A stretch of 39,806 nucleotides of DNA from Patescibacteria group bacterium (GCA_013815345.1 JACDGK010000005.1:27374-67179), one strand, 5' to 3'. Shown: positions 17,533 to 27,090, counted from the first letter of the stretch. The notes: generated by a model from the sequence alone, not told the origin. Made by a program: numbers and translations.

Positions 17533-17952
17533 ATGCTTAATGGTTTTAAAAAACCGCTGGTGCTCGCGTGGCACGCGCCGGAAATAATAGCTCGCCACGA
17601 GCGTATGGGCTATCGACTGTTTTCTGGATTTGGAATCTACGTTCGGTTTTCTCGAATCAAACAATCCGGAAAACCGAAGTCTAAATCAAGAAAGAGAAAT
17701 GACATCGCGGGAGAGGAAATCTTTCGAATCGATCTCTCCTCACCGGATGATTTTCCTCCGTCAAAGAAAGGTCCGCGAACAGTGCGAGTAATTCGTGATT
17801 GGGATGCAGACCTGCGACTACGCGAAATCCTTTATGCGGCGATCATGCTGAAGTGCGTCCCTCTCGATATATCACACCGTCTGCAGGTAAGGGTGGGGTC
17901 TTCTATTCGAGACATGCACATTGTTCGCCGAAAGCTCTCTGTGCTGAACTAA
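17533..17952 (+). CDS. Hypothetical protein
   Basis: GGGAGGAAGG Shine-Dalgarno before ATG 17533; followed by a terminator. Confidence 0.7.
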   Translation: MLNGFKKPLVLAWHAPEIIARHERMGYRLFSGFGIYVRFSRIKQSGKPKSKSRKRNDIAGEEIFRIDLSSPDDFPPSKKGPRTVRVIRDWDADLRLREILYAAIMLKCVPLDISHRLQVRVGSSIRDMHIVRRKLSVLN

Positions 17953-17954
17953 AT

Positions 17955-17990
17955 AAATGAGGCCGTCCGAAAGGACGGCCTCATTTTCTT
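17955..17990. terminator. Intrinsic terminator between convergent genes
   Basis: AAATGAGGCCGTCC-GAAA-GGACGGCCTCATTT, then TTCTTTT. Confidence 0.85.
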
Positions 17991-18005
17991 TTACATTTTT
18001 GATTT

Positions 18006-19139
18006 TTATTTCTTCACACCTTTCTTCGGACCGATATATGCCAGCGTCATACGCTGATCTTTTGGCTCAAAAAGAGTAATGGTGAAAGGATAGCTTTTGC
18101 CGAGCTCGAGCGTCTCACGAAGCTCTGCTGGGGTTGCGAACTCGCTGATGTGTACGAGACCTGCAACGCCTTCTTCGATAGATGCGAGCGCACCGTGCTT
18201 GTTGTATTTTATGATAACGCCCGATACTTCTTTACCTTTTTCATATCGCTCGCTCGCGCTCTTCCAAGGGTTTTCCTTCAGTGCTTTTATCGAGAGAGAT
18301 ACTTTGCCATCTTTAATCTCAATAACTTTTACCTTAGTCGATTCGCCAACTTTGAAGAGGGTGCGCGGATCCTCCACGAGACCCCAGTCGAGTTCGCTGA
18401 TATGCACGAGTCCCTCGAGACCGCTTTCAAGCTTCACGAAGACGCCGAAGTCAACCGCGCCAGTGACTTCACCTTCCACGACATCACCGACTTGGTACTT
18501 ATCGATAAGGGAGGTTTTCTCCTCGTCTTCCGAACCAGTGCGTTCTGAGAAGATAAGTTTACCTTCTTTTGGATCAGCGGTAATCACACGAACCGCGAGA
18601 CTTTGGCCAGCAAGTTTTTGGAGTTCACCGAATATTTTTTCTTTATCGCCTTCAGGTACGCGAGGATAGTGCTCTTTTGAAAGCTGTGAAGCTGGCAAGA
18701 ATCCTTGGATGCCTTGCCAGGAAAGAATCAAACCACCCTTATTCGCTTCTTCAACCGTAAGGTTGTAGATGGTACCAGCAACGATAGCTTGCTCAGCCTC
18801 GCCCCAAATAGCTGCCTGACGGGCTTCTTTGAGCGAAAGCTCGATATAGCCCTCAATTCCCGAAGGATCGACGACTTTCGCCGTGATGGTGTCGCCTGGA
18901 TTTGATTTTCGGAGAACGTCTGCCGCGTTCAAATATTCGCGTCCGTAAATAATACCAGCCCCGAATGGAGGCAAGTCGACATACAGACGTCCGCGGACGA
19001 GTTCAATAATAGTGCCTTCGACTAAGTCTCCCGCACGAGGCGGGGTAGCGATGGAATCGGCAAGATGGGCCATCGGGTGGTCGGCATCAACGACATATGC
19101 TGGAGCAATGACTGCTGCAGCCTTTTTTTCTTCAAGCAT
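18006..19139 (-). CDS. rpsA: Small ribosomal subunit protein S1
   Basis: Tandem S1 motifs, e.g. GDVVEGEVTGAVDFGVFVKLESGLEGLVHISELDW, GKEVSGVIIKYNKHGALASIEEGVAGLVHISEF. Confidence 0.92.
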   Translation of the reverse strand: MLEEKKAAAVIAPAYVVDADHPMAHLADSIATPPRAGDLVEGTIIELVRGRLYVDLPPFGAGIIYGREYLNAADVLRKSNPGDTITAKVVDPSGIEGYIELSLKEARQAAIWGEAEQAIVAGTIYNLTVEEANKGGLILSWQGIQGFLPASQLSKEHYPRVPEGDKEKIFGELQKLAGQSLAVRVITADPKEGKLIFSERTGSEDEEKTSLIDKYQVGDVVEGEVTGAVDFGVFVKLESGLEGLVHISELDWGLVEDPRTLFKVGESTKVKVIEIKDGKVSLSIKALKENPWKSASERYEKGKEVSGVIIKYNKHGALASIEEGVAGLVHISEFATPAELRETLELGKSYPFTITLFEPKDQRMTLAYIGPKKGVKK

Positions 19140-19248
19140 GACAAAAATTAGGCAAGCGCGCTTGCACGACGGGTACTCTCCCTACCGGCTAAGTGCCGAT
19201 ATAAGGATGAGGGTTAGCCCGAAGCGGCTTATGTGCACACGCTCGCGA
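19140..19248 (-). promoter_or_regulatory. Structured 5' leader of rpsA
   Basis: Local hairpins: CGGC-ACTTA-GCCG, GGTA..TACC, and the 14-nt palindrome GCAAGCGCGCTTGC (19152-19165) close to the start codon; extended -10 TGTTATAGT upstream; no clear Shine-Dalgarno. Confidence 0.45.
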
Positions 19249-19282
19249 CATGAGGACTATAACAGATTGTCCAAAATAAAGA

Positions 19283-19329
19283 AAGGCAAAAAAAACAAAA
19301 GACCCTTACCGAAAGTGGTAGAGGGTCTT
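19283..19329 (-). terminator. Intrinsic terminator of the candidate sRNA
   Basis: Stem AAGACCCT(C)TACC / GGTAAGGGTCTT followed by a T-rich tract on the minus strand. Confidence 0.85.
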
Positions 19330-19456
19330 GCGATAAAGAGCAAAATGAAAGAGGTTGCCGACCCCGGTGAGTTTCCCAAGAACCTTTGGGCAAGGAAGGG
19401 AATTCCCACCGGGGCCGACGGTGCGCGACTGGAACGGGGGGATCCCAGCCGTACCT
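19283..19456 (-). ncRNA. Candidate structured small RNA, family not recognised
   Basis: Minus: promoter-like TTGCAA-N16-TATGTT (19483-19488 / 19461-19466), long stem GTCGGCCCCGGTG / CACCGGGGTCGGC, then terminator AAGACCCTCTACC-ACTTTC-GGTAAGGGTCTT + TTGTTTTTTTT. No convincing ORF. Confidence 0.55.
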
Positions 19457-19570
19457 GCTTAACATACCACCATTCTTTTGTTTTGCAACTCTCTCAATCT
19501 CTCTCATTTCTTAGCGAGTACTCATGCTGCTTCTACAGACGAGTACCAAAAATTCACCATTCACGATATA

Positions 19571-20221
19571 ATGAGCAGAATGGTTATCACGCATCATGGC
19601 GGACAGTGTTTTAAGGTGACGTTTGGAGACTTGACCCTCGTATTTGACCCTATCTCAAAAAATGGCACGCTCCCTGGTATTCGTTTTGGAGCTGACATCG
19701 CACTTATTTCGCGGAATCATCCAGACATGAATGGCAGCAGCGAAATTTCATCGGGAGGGAAGGAGCTCTTTGTCATTTCTGGTCCGGGGGAATACGAACG
19801 CGGCGGCGTCACCGTGCAGGGTTTTTTTACGAAAAGCGAATATGGCTTACCAAAGGGAGAAACAGAGGCAGCTAATACTGTGTACGCCGTGAAGCTGGAA
19901 GGTATGACGCTCGTGCATCTCGGTGCCCTTGCTGAACCAGCCCTCTCTCAAGAAGCGCGAGAAGCGATCGATGATATAGATATCCTTTTTGTTCCGGTCG
20001 GAGGGGACGGCGTGCTTGATGCAGCGGATGCGGCAAAACTTTCCACGATTCTTGAACCGAAGATAATTATTCCTATGCACTGGCATGGGATGGGTGAGCC
20101 TAAGTCACTCGAAGCCTATATAAAAGAAGAAGGCGGAACGGCAGAAACGGTCGACAAACTCACCATAAAGAAGAAAGATACTACGGATAAAGATGGTGCT
20201 ATCATGGTATTAACCGCATAA
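19571..20221 (+). CDS. Metallo-beta-lactamase-fold hydrolase
   Basis: MVITHHGGQCFKVTFGDLTLVFDPISK..., ISRNHPDMNG, PMHWHGM. ATG at 19571 preferred. Confidence 0.75.
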   Translation: MSRMVITHHGGQCFKVTFGDLTLVFDPISKNGTLPGIRFGADIALISRNHPDMNGSSEISSGGKELFVISGPGEYERGGVTVQGFFTKSEYGLPKGETEAANTVYAVKLEGMTLVHLGALAEPALSQEAREAIDDIDILFVPVGGDGVLDAADAAKLSTILEPKIIIPMHWHGMGEPKSLEAYIKEEGGTAETVDKLTIKKKDTTDKDGAIMVLTA

Positions 20222-20225
20222 GGAT

Positions 20226-20627
20226 ATGGATAAAAACACCGCAATTGATTTTGTTGAAAGACTTCGGACTAAACCGGAACACGTGCGTCGTCGTATTGCG
20301 TTTGGTACGACACTGGGTGTTACAGGGCTTGCCGCACTCGGTTGGTTTTTCGCGCTTGTGTTTTCGGGAAGTCTCTCGCTTACGCCAAATCCATCCTCAA
20401 CACAGGGAGGTACGCTTGCTGCAGACGGCACTGTGGTAGGAGGACAAGCACAAACGGCCGTTACTCAAACGAAGTCCGGCTTTTCACAACTACTCGGCGC
20501 CGCTGGTCTTGGGGGAGCAAGCGCTGCTCCTACGGCATTAAGGATTGTCGATGCTCCCACGAGCACTCCCATCTCTACGGAAAATCAATCGCCCACCGGC
20601 GGAGATCAAACCATCATTCCTTTTTAG
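20226..20627 (+). CDS. Small membrane-anchored hypothetical protein
   Basis: One TM segment (TLGVTGLAALGWFFALVF) then a low-complexity extracytoplasmic tail. Confidence 0.65.
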   Translation: MDKNTAIDFVERLRTKPEHVRRRIAFGTTLGVTGLAALGWFFALVFSGSLSLTPNPSSTQGGTLAADGTVVGGQAQTAVTQTKSGFSQLLGAAGLGGASAAPTALRIVDAPTSTPISTENQSPTGGDQTIIPF

Positions 20628-20662
20628 TATTCGTTCCTAGTATTCTCATTCAGTAATTTTGT

Positions 20663-23125
20663 ATGGCAAAGAAAGAACCCGAGAGTGAAGTAGTCCCGCG
20701 CGTCAATGTGATCGATCAGTCGATCACGAGCGAAATGCGTTCGTCGTATCTGGACTACGCCATGTCGGTGATCACTTCGCGTGCCTTGCCGGATGTACGC
20801 GATGGTCTAAAACCTGTCCATCGCCGCATCCTGTATGCCATGCGTCAGACGGGACTCACTCCCACTGCAAAGTTTCGTAAGTCGGCCACCGTGGTAGGAG
20901 AGGTGCTTGGTTCGTATCATCCGCACGGCGAAACCTCAGTGTATGACGCGATGGTAAAACTTGCGCAGGATTTCTCCACACGATATTTGCTGGTACAAGG
21001 ACAGGGTAATTTTGGATCGATCGATGGTGATCCGCCTGCTGCGTATCGCTATACGGAGGCAAAGATGTCGCGTCTTGCCGATGAGCTTCTTCGTGATCTC
21101 GAAAAAGATACCGTCGAATGGATCCCGAATTTTGACGGCAGCAAACAAGAGCCAACCGTGCTTCCTGCGGCAGTGCCAAATCTTCTTTTAAATGGCGCGC
21201 TTGGTATTGCTGTGGGTGTGGCAACGAATATTCCACCACACAACCTTCGTGAGGTGGTGGATGCGACCGCACACCTTATCGATAATCCTGAGGCGACCAC
21301 TGATGATCTTTTGGAGTTTGTAAAAGGTCCCGATTTTCCTCTGGGCGGCATCGCATTCAATCAGACCGATATTAAGCATGCGTACACGAGTGGCAGAGGT
21401 GGTGTGGTCGTGCGTGGCGTCGCGGAGATAGTGGAAGAAAAGAAAGGCACCTCGATCATCATTACTTCCATTCCGTATCGCGTAAACAAAGCCGATCTTA
21501 TTGTACGAATCGCTGATCTAGTGCGCGACAAAAAAATAGAAGGTATTAAGGATCTTCGGGATGAATCAGCAGAAGATATTCGTGTGGTTGTAGAGCTGAA
21601 AGGCACCGCGCACCCCCAAGCAGTTCTCAATAATCTTTTCAAACACACGGAACTCGAAAGCACCTTCCACTACAACATGCTTGCGCTCGTTGATGGAGTG
21701 CCGCAGACTCTTTCTCTGAAAGGAATGCTTGAAGAATTTGTAAAGCACCGCCGAATCGTGGTGAAGCGTCGCACGGAATATGATCTACGCAAAGCAGAAG
21801 AGCGGGAACATATTTTGCTCGGTCTTGCCAAAGCACTCGATCACATCGATGAAGTCATCGCGATCATTCGCAAGGCGGCTGATGTGCCCTCTGCAAGTCT
21901 CGCGCTCCAAAAGAAATTTGCGTTTACCCCAATCCAAGCACAAGCCATTCTCGACATGCGGCTCCAGAAGCTTGCAGGACTCGAACGCAAAAAGATTGAA
22001 GGCGAGCTCACCGAGGTGCAGGCCCTCATCACAAGCTTGAAAAAGATTCTTGCCACTGAGAAGAGCATTTTGAAAGTGGTTCGCGCTGAGCTGACAGAGC
22101 TTGGGGATAAATTTGGGGATGACCGGCGCACGAAGATCGTGAAAGGCGGCGTAAAGAATATTTCTGTGGAAGATTTGGTGCCCGACGAGGAATCGGTGCT
22201 GGTGCTTACGCAGGGCGGCTACGTAAAACGCACGAATCCCGACGAATATAAAATACAAAAACGTGGCGGCGTGGGTGTTATCGATATGTCCACGAAAGAG
22301 GAAGACGTGGTGACGCATTTCTTAAAGGCATCAGCGCACTCAGATCTGCTCTTCTTTACTGACTACGGCAAGGCCTACCAAATGAAAATGTATGAGCTTC
22401 CTGAAGGTCGGCGTGCCACGAAAGGAAAATCGATTATGAATTTCTTGCAGCTTGCAGGAGAGGAGAAGGTTACTTCCGTACTAGCGGTGCCTAAAGGTGC
22501 CGCACGCGACGCGCTCTCTGTTTTCTTTGTCACTACCGAGGGCGTGGTAAAGAAAGTAGAAGCGAAGAATTTCTCCGATGTACGACGTTCTGGCATTATC
22601 GCGATCAGTTTGAAAGGAGGAGATAAATTAGTTGCCGCACACCTCGCAGCACAAGGTGAAAGTATTTCAATAGTAACAGCGAAAGGCCAATCAATCCGTT
22701 TTGACGAAGGAGACGTGCGCGCGATGGGACGTACTGCAGGAGGCGTGCGGGGTATGCTCGTGAAAAAAGATGACCGCATAGTTTCTGCAGAAATGGTCTC
22801 CGCGACCTCGCAAAAAGCATCACTCCTCGTCATTATGAGCAAAGGATACGGAAAGCAAACGGCCTTCAGCGAATACAAAGTACAAGGACGTGGTGGCTCA
22901 GGCATCAAAACCGCGGATGTGACGGCGAAAACGGGTGAAATTATCGGTGCAAAGGTACTTGTCGGCGACGATATTAAAGAAGAAGAAATTGTGGTGATAT
23001 CGAAAAAAGGCCAAGTCATTCGTGTTTCCGCTCACGAAATCCCGTCGCTCTCGCGCGCAACGCAAGGTGTCAGAATAATGAAAATGAGGGAGGGCGACAG
23101 TATCGCCTCAATGGTCGCATTATAG
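20663..23125 (+). CDS. gyrA: DNA gyrase subunit A
   Basis: [55 protein letters not shown]-terminal pinwheel repeats. Confidence 0.97.
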   Translation: MAKKEPESEVVPRVNVIDQSITSEMRSSYLDYAMSVITSRALPDVRDGLKPVHRRILYAMRQTGLTPTAKFRKSATVVGEVLGSYHPHGETSVYDAMVKLAQDFSTRYLLVQGQGNFGSIDGDPPAAYRYTEAKMSRLADELLRDLEKDTVEWIPNFDGSKQEPTVLPAAVPNLLLNGALGIAVGVATNIPPHNLREVVDATAHLIDNPEATTDDLLEFVKGPDFPLGGIAFNQTDIKHAYTSGRGGVVVRGVAEIVEEKKGTSIIITSIPYRVNKADLIVRIADLVRDKKIEGIKDLRDESAEDIRVVVELKGTAHPQAVLNNLFKHTELESTFHYNMLALVDGVPQTLSLKGMLEEFVKHRRIVVKRRTEYDLRKAEEREHILLGLAKALDHIDEVIAIIRKAADVPSASLALQKKFAFTPIQAQAILDMRLQKLAGLERKKIEGELTEVQALITSLKKILATEKSILKVVRAELTELGDKFGDDRRTKIVKGGVKNISVEDLVPDEESVLVLTQGGYVKRTNPDEYKIQKRGGVGVIDMSTKEEDVVTHFLKASAHSDLLFFTDYGKAYQMKMYELPEGRRATKGKSIMNFLQLAGEEKVTSVLAVPKGAARDALSVFFVTTEGVVKKVEAKNFSDVRRSGIIAISLKGGDKLVAAHLAAQGESISIVTAKGQSIRFDEGDVRAMGRTAGGVRGMLVKKDDRIVSAEMVSATSQKASLLVIMSKGYGKQTAFSEYKVQGRGGSGIKTADVTAKTGEIIGAKVLVGDDIKEEEIVVISKKGQVIRVSAHEIPSLSRATQGVRIMKMREGDSIASMVAL

Positions 23126-23144
23126 TTAACGTATCGGGCGGGAG

Positions 23145-23246
23145 AGACGCAATATGCATAAATAGCGCCTCACGCAGCGCGTCGGCGCGAGTGGAGCAAA
23201 TTTTCAGCAGAAAATTATGCGTGCGCTATTTATGCATATTGCGTCT
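23145..23246 (+). repeat. Element copy C (arms 23145-23168 / 23223-23246; core 23169-23222)
   Basis: 24-bp perfect arms AGACGCAATATGCATAAATAGCGC / GCGCTATTTATGCATATTGCGTCT around CTCACGCAGCGCGTCGGCGCGAGTGGAGCAAATTTTCAGCAGAAAATTATGCGT. Confidence 0.95.
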
Positions 23247-23277
23247 ATGCCCGCTGTTGCATACACATGGTATCTTT

Positions 23278-23814
23278 ATGATAATGAACTTTAGCGACCC
23301 GAAATCGAACGTCTTGCAGATGGGACTTCGTGAGGGAATGAAAGTAGCTGATCTCGGGTCGGGAAGCGGACACTATACACTCGCAGCGTCGGGAATTGTT
23401 GGGTCAACGGGTCGGGTGTATGCCATCGATATTCAGGAAGATATTTTAAAAAACGTTCAGAATGCAGCGCATAGTGCAGGACGCAGGAATATTGAAACCA
23501 TATGGGGAAATTTCGAAAAGGCGGGAGGCACAAAGCTGCGAGACCACTCGGTAGATGCCATTATTCTCTCAAATGTGCTCTTTCAGCTTGAACATGTCGA
23601 AGAAGCCATACACGAGATAAAACGCATACTCAAACCCCAAGGAATTCTTTTAGTGACGGACTGGGCAGGGGCGTATGAGGGAATGGGACCAGCGCCAGAA
23701 CAGGTGGTCTCCGAACACAAAGCAGAGGAACTTTTTATCACCGGCGGCTTTTACAAAGTAAAAGATTTTCGAGCAGGCCCCCATCACTATAGTATTGTAT
23801 TTACGGCACCCTAA
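23278..23814 (+). CDS. SAM-dependent methyltransferase (class I)
   Basis: GMKVADLGSGSGHYTLAAS..., YAIDIQEDILKNV, DAIILSNVLFQLE. ATG at 23278 chosen; the ORF-track start falls inside element C. Confidence 0.85.
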   Translation: MIMNFSDPKSNVLQMGLREGMKVADLGSGSGHYTLAASGIVGSTGRVYAIDIQEDILKNVQNAAHSAGRRNIETIWGNFEKAGGTKLRDHSVDAIILSNVLFQLEHVEEAIHEIKRILKPQGILLVTDWAGAYEGMGPAPEQVVSEHKAEELFITGGFYKVKDFRAGPHHYSIVFTAP

Positions 23815-23817
23815 TCT

Positions 23818-25137
23818 ATGAATTCACTCAAAAAACTCAGTCCATTTCAGATCATCATCATTGTCGTTTTTGTACTGCTTGCATTCGGAGGGCTCTACCT
23901 TTTCGCTAACTTTACCGGCAACAACGCGGCGAACAAAATCGGGGCGGTGGTCATTTGGGGAACACTTCCTGAGACCGTCATGACCCAAGAATTAGGCACC
24001 CTTTCTAACGTTGATAATTCATATACCAAGGTGACGTACGTTCAGATCCCAGCGGCAAGTTTCGATGCTGACCTTGCTAATGCGATCGCTTCAGGAAATA
24101 GTCCCGATCTCATTCTTATTTCGCAAGAACAGCTTTTGACTGAAGAGAACAAATTAAGCATTATTCCTTTTTCTTCAATCTCGCAGCGCTCATTTATAGA
24201 TACCTATCTTCCCGAGAACGAAATGTACCTGACCGCGAATGGTACATACGGTATTCCCTTTGTGCTCGATCCACTCGTGCTGTATTACAACAAAACCATT
24301 CTTGCGTCGGCCGGGGTACCGCTTCCGCCGACAACGTGGGAGAAGGTGACGGGACTTACACCTCCTTTGACTCGACTTAATCCGGACCAATCGATTGCCC
24401 AAAGTACGGTTTCCTTCGGTCTCTATAATAATGTCGAGAATGCCCGCGCAATACTTTCACTCTTGCTTTTGCAGTCGGGAAGTACGATCACCGAGACGAG
24501 CTCCATCGGCGTGCGCTCGACGCTTGCTCGCGATGATCAAAATGCAAGCGGAGCCTCCTCTGCTACCTCAGCGCTTAATTTCTATACCCAGTTTGCCGAT
24601 CCGTCGCGTACCGTCTATTCATGGAATGCAAATTTTGGCAGTGCACTCCAAACATTTATTGCCGGAAATCTCGCTTTCTACCTCGGCTACGCATCCCAAG
24701 AAGCTTCGCTTAAAGCCCAGAATCCAAATCTTAATTTTGATATGGCGCAGATTCCCCAGCCACAAACAGCTTCGAGTGCCACTGATTATGGGCTTGCGTA
24801 CGCCTTCGCAATTCCGAAAGCCTCCAAGAACCCTTCGGGATCTTTTGCTACCGCGCTCGCGCTCGGAGGGAATAGCGTTCTTCCGGCAGCAGCGCACGCG
24901 CTCTCGATGGCACCTTCCCAACGTGCGCTACTCACTGTTTCTCCCACCGATACATTTGAACCCATCTATTACCCCGAAGCACTCGTAGCCAGAGGATGGC
25001 TATCCCCAGCGCCCGCGACAACGGATGCCATCTTCTCCGCTATGATTAGCAACATAACCAGCGGACGATACCAAACGCATGAAGCGATTCCGGTCGCTGA
25101 CCAAGCCCTCAACGCTGCACTTCCTTCTTCTCCATGA
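23818..25137 (+). CDS. Extracellular solute-binding protein, membrane-anchored
   Basis: N-terminal TM; IASGNSPDLILISQEQL, GIPFVLDPLVLYYNKTILASAGVPLPPTTWEKV typical of family-1 solute-binding proteins. Confidence 0.82.
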   Translation: MNSLKKLSPFQIIIIVVFVLLAFGGLYLFANFTGNNAANKIGAVVIWGTLPETVMTQELGTLSNVDNSYTKVTYVQIPAASFDADLANAIASGNSPDLILISQEQLLTEENKLSIIPFSSISQRSFIDTYLPENEMYLTANGTYGIPFVLDPLVLYYNKTILASAGVPLPPTTWEKVTGLTPPLTRLNPDQSIAQSTVSFGLYNNVENARAILSLLLLQSGSTITETSSIGVRSTLARDDQNASGASSATSALNFYTQFADPSRTVYSWNANFGSALQTFIAGNLAFYLGYASQEASLKAQNPNLNFDMAQIPQPQTASSATDYGLAYAFAIPKASKNPSGSFATALALGGNSVLPAAAHALSMAPSQRALLTVSPTDTFEPIYYPEALVARGWLSPAPATTDAIFSAMISNITSGRYQTHEAIPVADQALNAALPSSP

Positions 25138-25655
25138 TTCTCACCCGAAAGATTCTATCGATGTTTTTCATTCTATTTCTCTTTCTATCGATTGCGCCGG
25201 TTGCTCATGCAGGAAACATCCCCGTCGGAAGCGCCTGTCCTTCCGGTAGTAGTCTTGACTGCGAAGGAACGAGTCTCTGCGTAAATAACATTTGCCAACA
25301 CGCCAGTGATGTTACGAATGGAACCTATGGCTTTCCACAAACCACCAACCCAGGTGGTGTGCCGCAAGTTACGAATCCTGGAACTCCAGGTACATCCGCA
25401 CTAAATAATCCTCTTAACTCCTCAACTCTTACCGACCTTCTTAATAAAGTACTGACGTATGTGGTACAGCTCGGAGCTATATTTCTTACGATTATGCTCG
25501 TATATGTCGGGTTCCTTTTTGTGTCAGCGCGCGGAAATGAAGAAGGAATCAAAAAAGCTCGTTCCGCGCTTCTCTGGACCGTCGTCGGAGGACTTTTGCT
25601 GCTTGGAGCGAAAGCTCTGAGTGATGTGATTACCGCTACCGTGCAAGGTCTATGA
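25134..25655 (+). CDS. T4SS-pilin-like small membrane protein 1
   Basis: Signal peptide; LTIMLVYVGFLFVSARGNEEGIKKARSALLWTVVGGLLLLGAKAL. Confidence 0.7.
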   Translation: MILTRKILSMFFILFLFLSIAPVAHAGNIPVGSACPSGSSLDCEGTSLCVNNICQHASDVTNGTYGFPQTTNPGGVPQVTNPGTPGTSALNNPLNSSTLTDLLNKVLTYVVQLGAIFLTIMLVYVGFLFVSARGNEEGIKKARSALLWTVVGGLLLLGAKALSDVITATVQGL

Positions 25656-26008
25656 AAACATCGAAACGTTTTACCTCTCGTTCCACAATTGCCACGATAT
25701 TCTTCGTTCTTAGTCCTTTTCTTGTTCACGCACAAACTCCTCCCGCCACCGGTATAACGTTTGCGGCATTGGTTGGTAAGTTGGTTACTCTCGTAAATAC
25801 TTCGGTTCTCCCATTACTGTATGCGCTCGCGTTTGTATTTTTCCTCTTCGGTCTTGTACGTTTCTTTTTCATAGGAGGAGAGGAGGGACGGGAGAAAGGA
25901 AAACAGCTCATGCTATATGGGCTTATCGGACTTTTTGTCCTTTTTTCCGTATGGGGTATCGTCAATGTGCTCCTTACTGTTTTCGGTACACTTGGCACCA
26001 CTCACTAA
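25652..26008 (+). CDS. T4SS-pilin-like small membrane protein 2
   Basis: ALAFVFFLFGLVRFFFIGGEEGREKGKQLMLYGLIGLFVLFSVWGIVNVLLTVFG. Confidence 0.7.
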   Translation: MKTSKRFTSRSTIATIFFVLSPFLVHAQTPPATGITFAALVGKLVTLVNTSVLPLLYALAFVFFLFGLVRFFFIGGEEGREKGKQLMLYGLIGLFVLFSVWGIVNVLLTVFGTLGTTH

Positions 26009-26062
26009 AATAAGCGTGTATAACTCCCTACATATCAATACTAAACTGTTACTCTTATATCT

Positions 26063-26629
26063 ATGAAAATAAAAACATCTTCCTTTCTTGCCGCAGGAGC
26101 CGTGTTTCTCTTTCCGCTTTTAGCCGCCGCACAAGTGGGTGGATACGGCGGATATCCTCCAAGCTCTGGTTCCGGGAGCACCTGTAAATTTACTGATCTC
26201 GCGAGTGCTTTCAGTTGTGGCCTTACTATACTCAATAGCTATGTCGTCCCGGTAATCTTTGCCGTTGCATTTGTCGTTTTCTTGATAGGCATCTATCGGT
26301 ATTTCATAGCCGGAGGCGGAAGTGACGAAAAAGTAAAAGAGGGAAGACAATTCCTGCTTTGGAGCATTATCGGTTTCGTCGTCATGTTCTCGGTGTGGGG
26401 CATTATCAATATCTTTGTAGGAACATTCGGATTCAATAATTCGACTCGACCCCCTATTCCTACTTTTAATAACACCACGTCGGGTTCGCAAACTACTACA
26501 GGGTTACCGATTGCACCGCCTGCTCCGAATGGTTCCTCTTACGGTGGCAGTACTCCTCCACCAAGCACTCCACCACCAGCGGCAGGAGTGAATGCTAACC
26601 CGTATGGCAGTGGCGCGGCTCGTTATTAA
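26063..26629 (+). CDS. T4SS-pilin-like small membrane protein 3
   Basis: VVFLIGIYRYFIAGGGSDEKVKEGRQFLLWSIIGFVVMFSVWGIINIFVGTFG; Pro-rich tail. Confidence 0.7.
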   Translation: MKIKTSSFLAAGAVFLFPLLAAAQVGGYGGYPPSSGSGSTCKFTDLASAFSCGLTILNSYVVPVIFAVAFVVFLIGIYRYFIAGGGSDEKVKEGRQFLLWSIIGFVVMFSVWGIINIFVGTFGFNNSTRPPIPTFNNTTSGSQTTTGLPIAPPAPNGSSYGGSTPPPSTPPPAAGVNANPYGSGAARY

Positions 26630-26733
26630 AGGGCGAATTCTTTTCCCCATGCCAACTCGTATCCTCATTGACGCATGTTCTATAACGTCTATGCTTAGCT
26701 AGGTAACACAGCGTTACGCTATAATCACTCTCT

Positions 26734-27090
26734 ATGATGAAAAAACTTGCCTACATCGGCACCTCGTTCGCACTTCCGTTTTTTGCTCTCGCTCAAACAA
26801 CCGTAAATAGTGCCCAAAGTTTGGGTGCGTTTATTATCACGTTCATCAACACGGTGGCGGTCCCCGTCATCTTTGCCATCGCTTTCATCGTATTCGTCTT
26901 CGGTGTCTTCCAGTATTTCATTTTTGGACGCGGAAATGAAGAAGCCGCAAAACAAGGCCGTAGTCTCATGCTGTACGGACTCATAGGATTCTTTCTTATG
27001 GTCTCTGTATGGGGACTCGTGAACATTCTTGTTGGTTCTATTGGCCTTGATCGTAACGTGCCTACCTATCCCCACGCTCCTACCCGATAA
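26734..27090 (+). CDS. T4SS-pilin-like small membrane protein 4
   Basis: IVFVFGVFQYFIFGRGNEEAAKQGRSLMLYGLIGFFLMVSVWGLVNILVGSIG. Confidence 0.7.
   Translation: MMKKLAYIGTSFALPFFALAQTTVNSAQSLGAFIITFINTVAVPVIFAIAFIVFVFGVFQYFIFGRGNEEAAKQGRSLMLYGLIGFFLMVSVWGLVNILVGSIGLDRNVPTYPHAPTR

Noticed and set aside
19283-19456. Calling the candidate sRNA SRP RNA, tmRNA or RNase P RNA
   Set aside because: The signature sequences of these families were not found on either strand; left as unassigned.
22375-23019. 214-aa minus-strand ORF opposite gyrA
   Set aside because: Antisense shadow of gyrA with low-complexity composition.
11557-23246. Explaining the three-copy element as ordinary intrinsic terminators
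   Set aside because: No T-tract follows any arm, the stems enclose a 54-55 nt conserved core, and copy B lies between divergent genes where no terminator is needed.
11557-23246. Explaining the three-copy element as a CRISPR fragment or classical MITE
   Set aside because: Copies are kilobases apart with no spacer periodicity; terminal arms are not conserved between copies and no transposase is nearby.
23191-23277. ORF-track N-terminal extension of the methyltransferase
   Set aside because: It begins inside element copy C; homology starts after the ATG at 23278.
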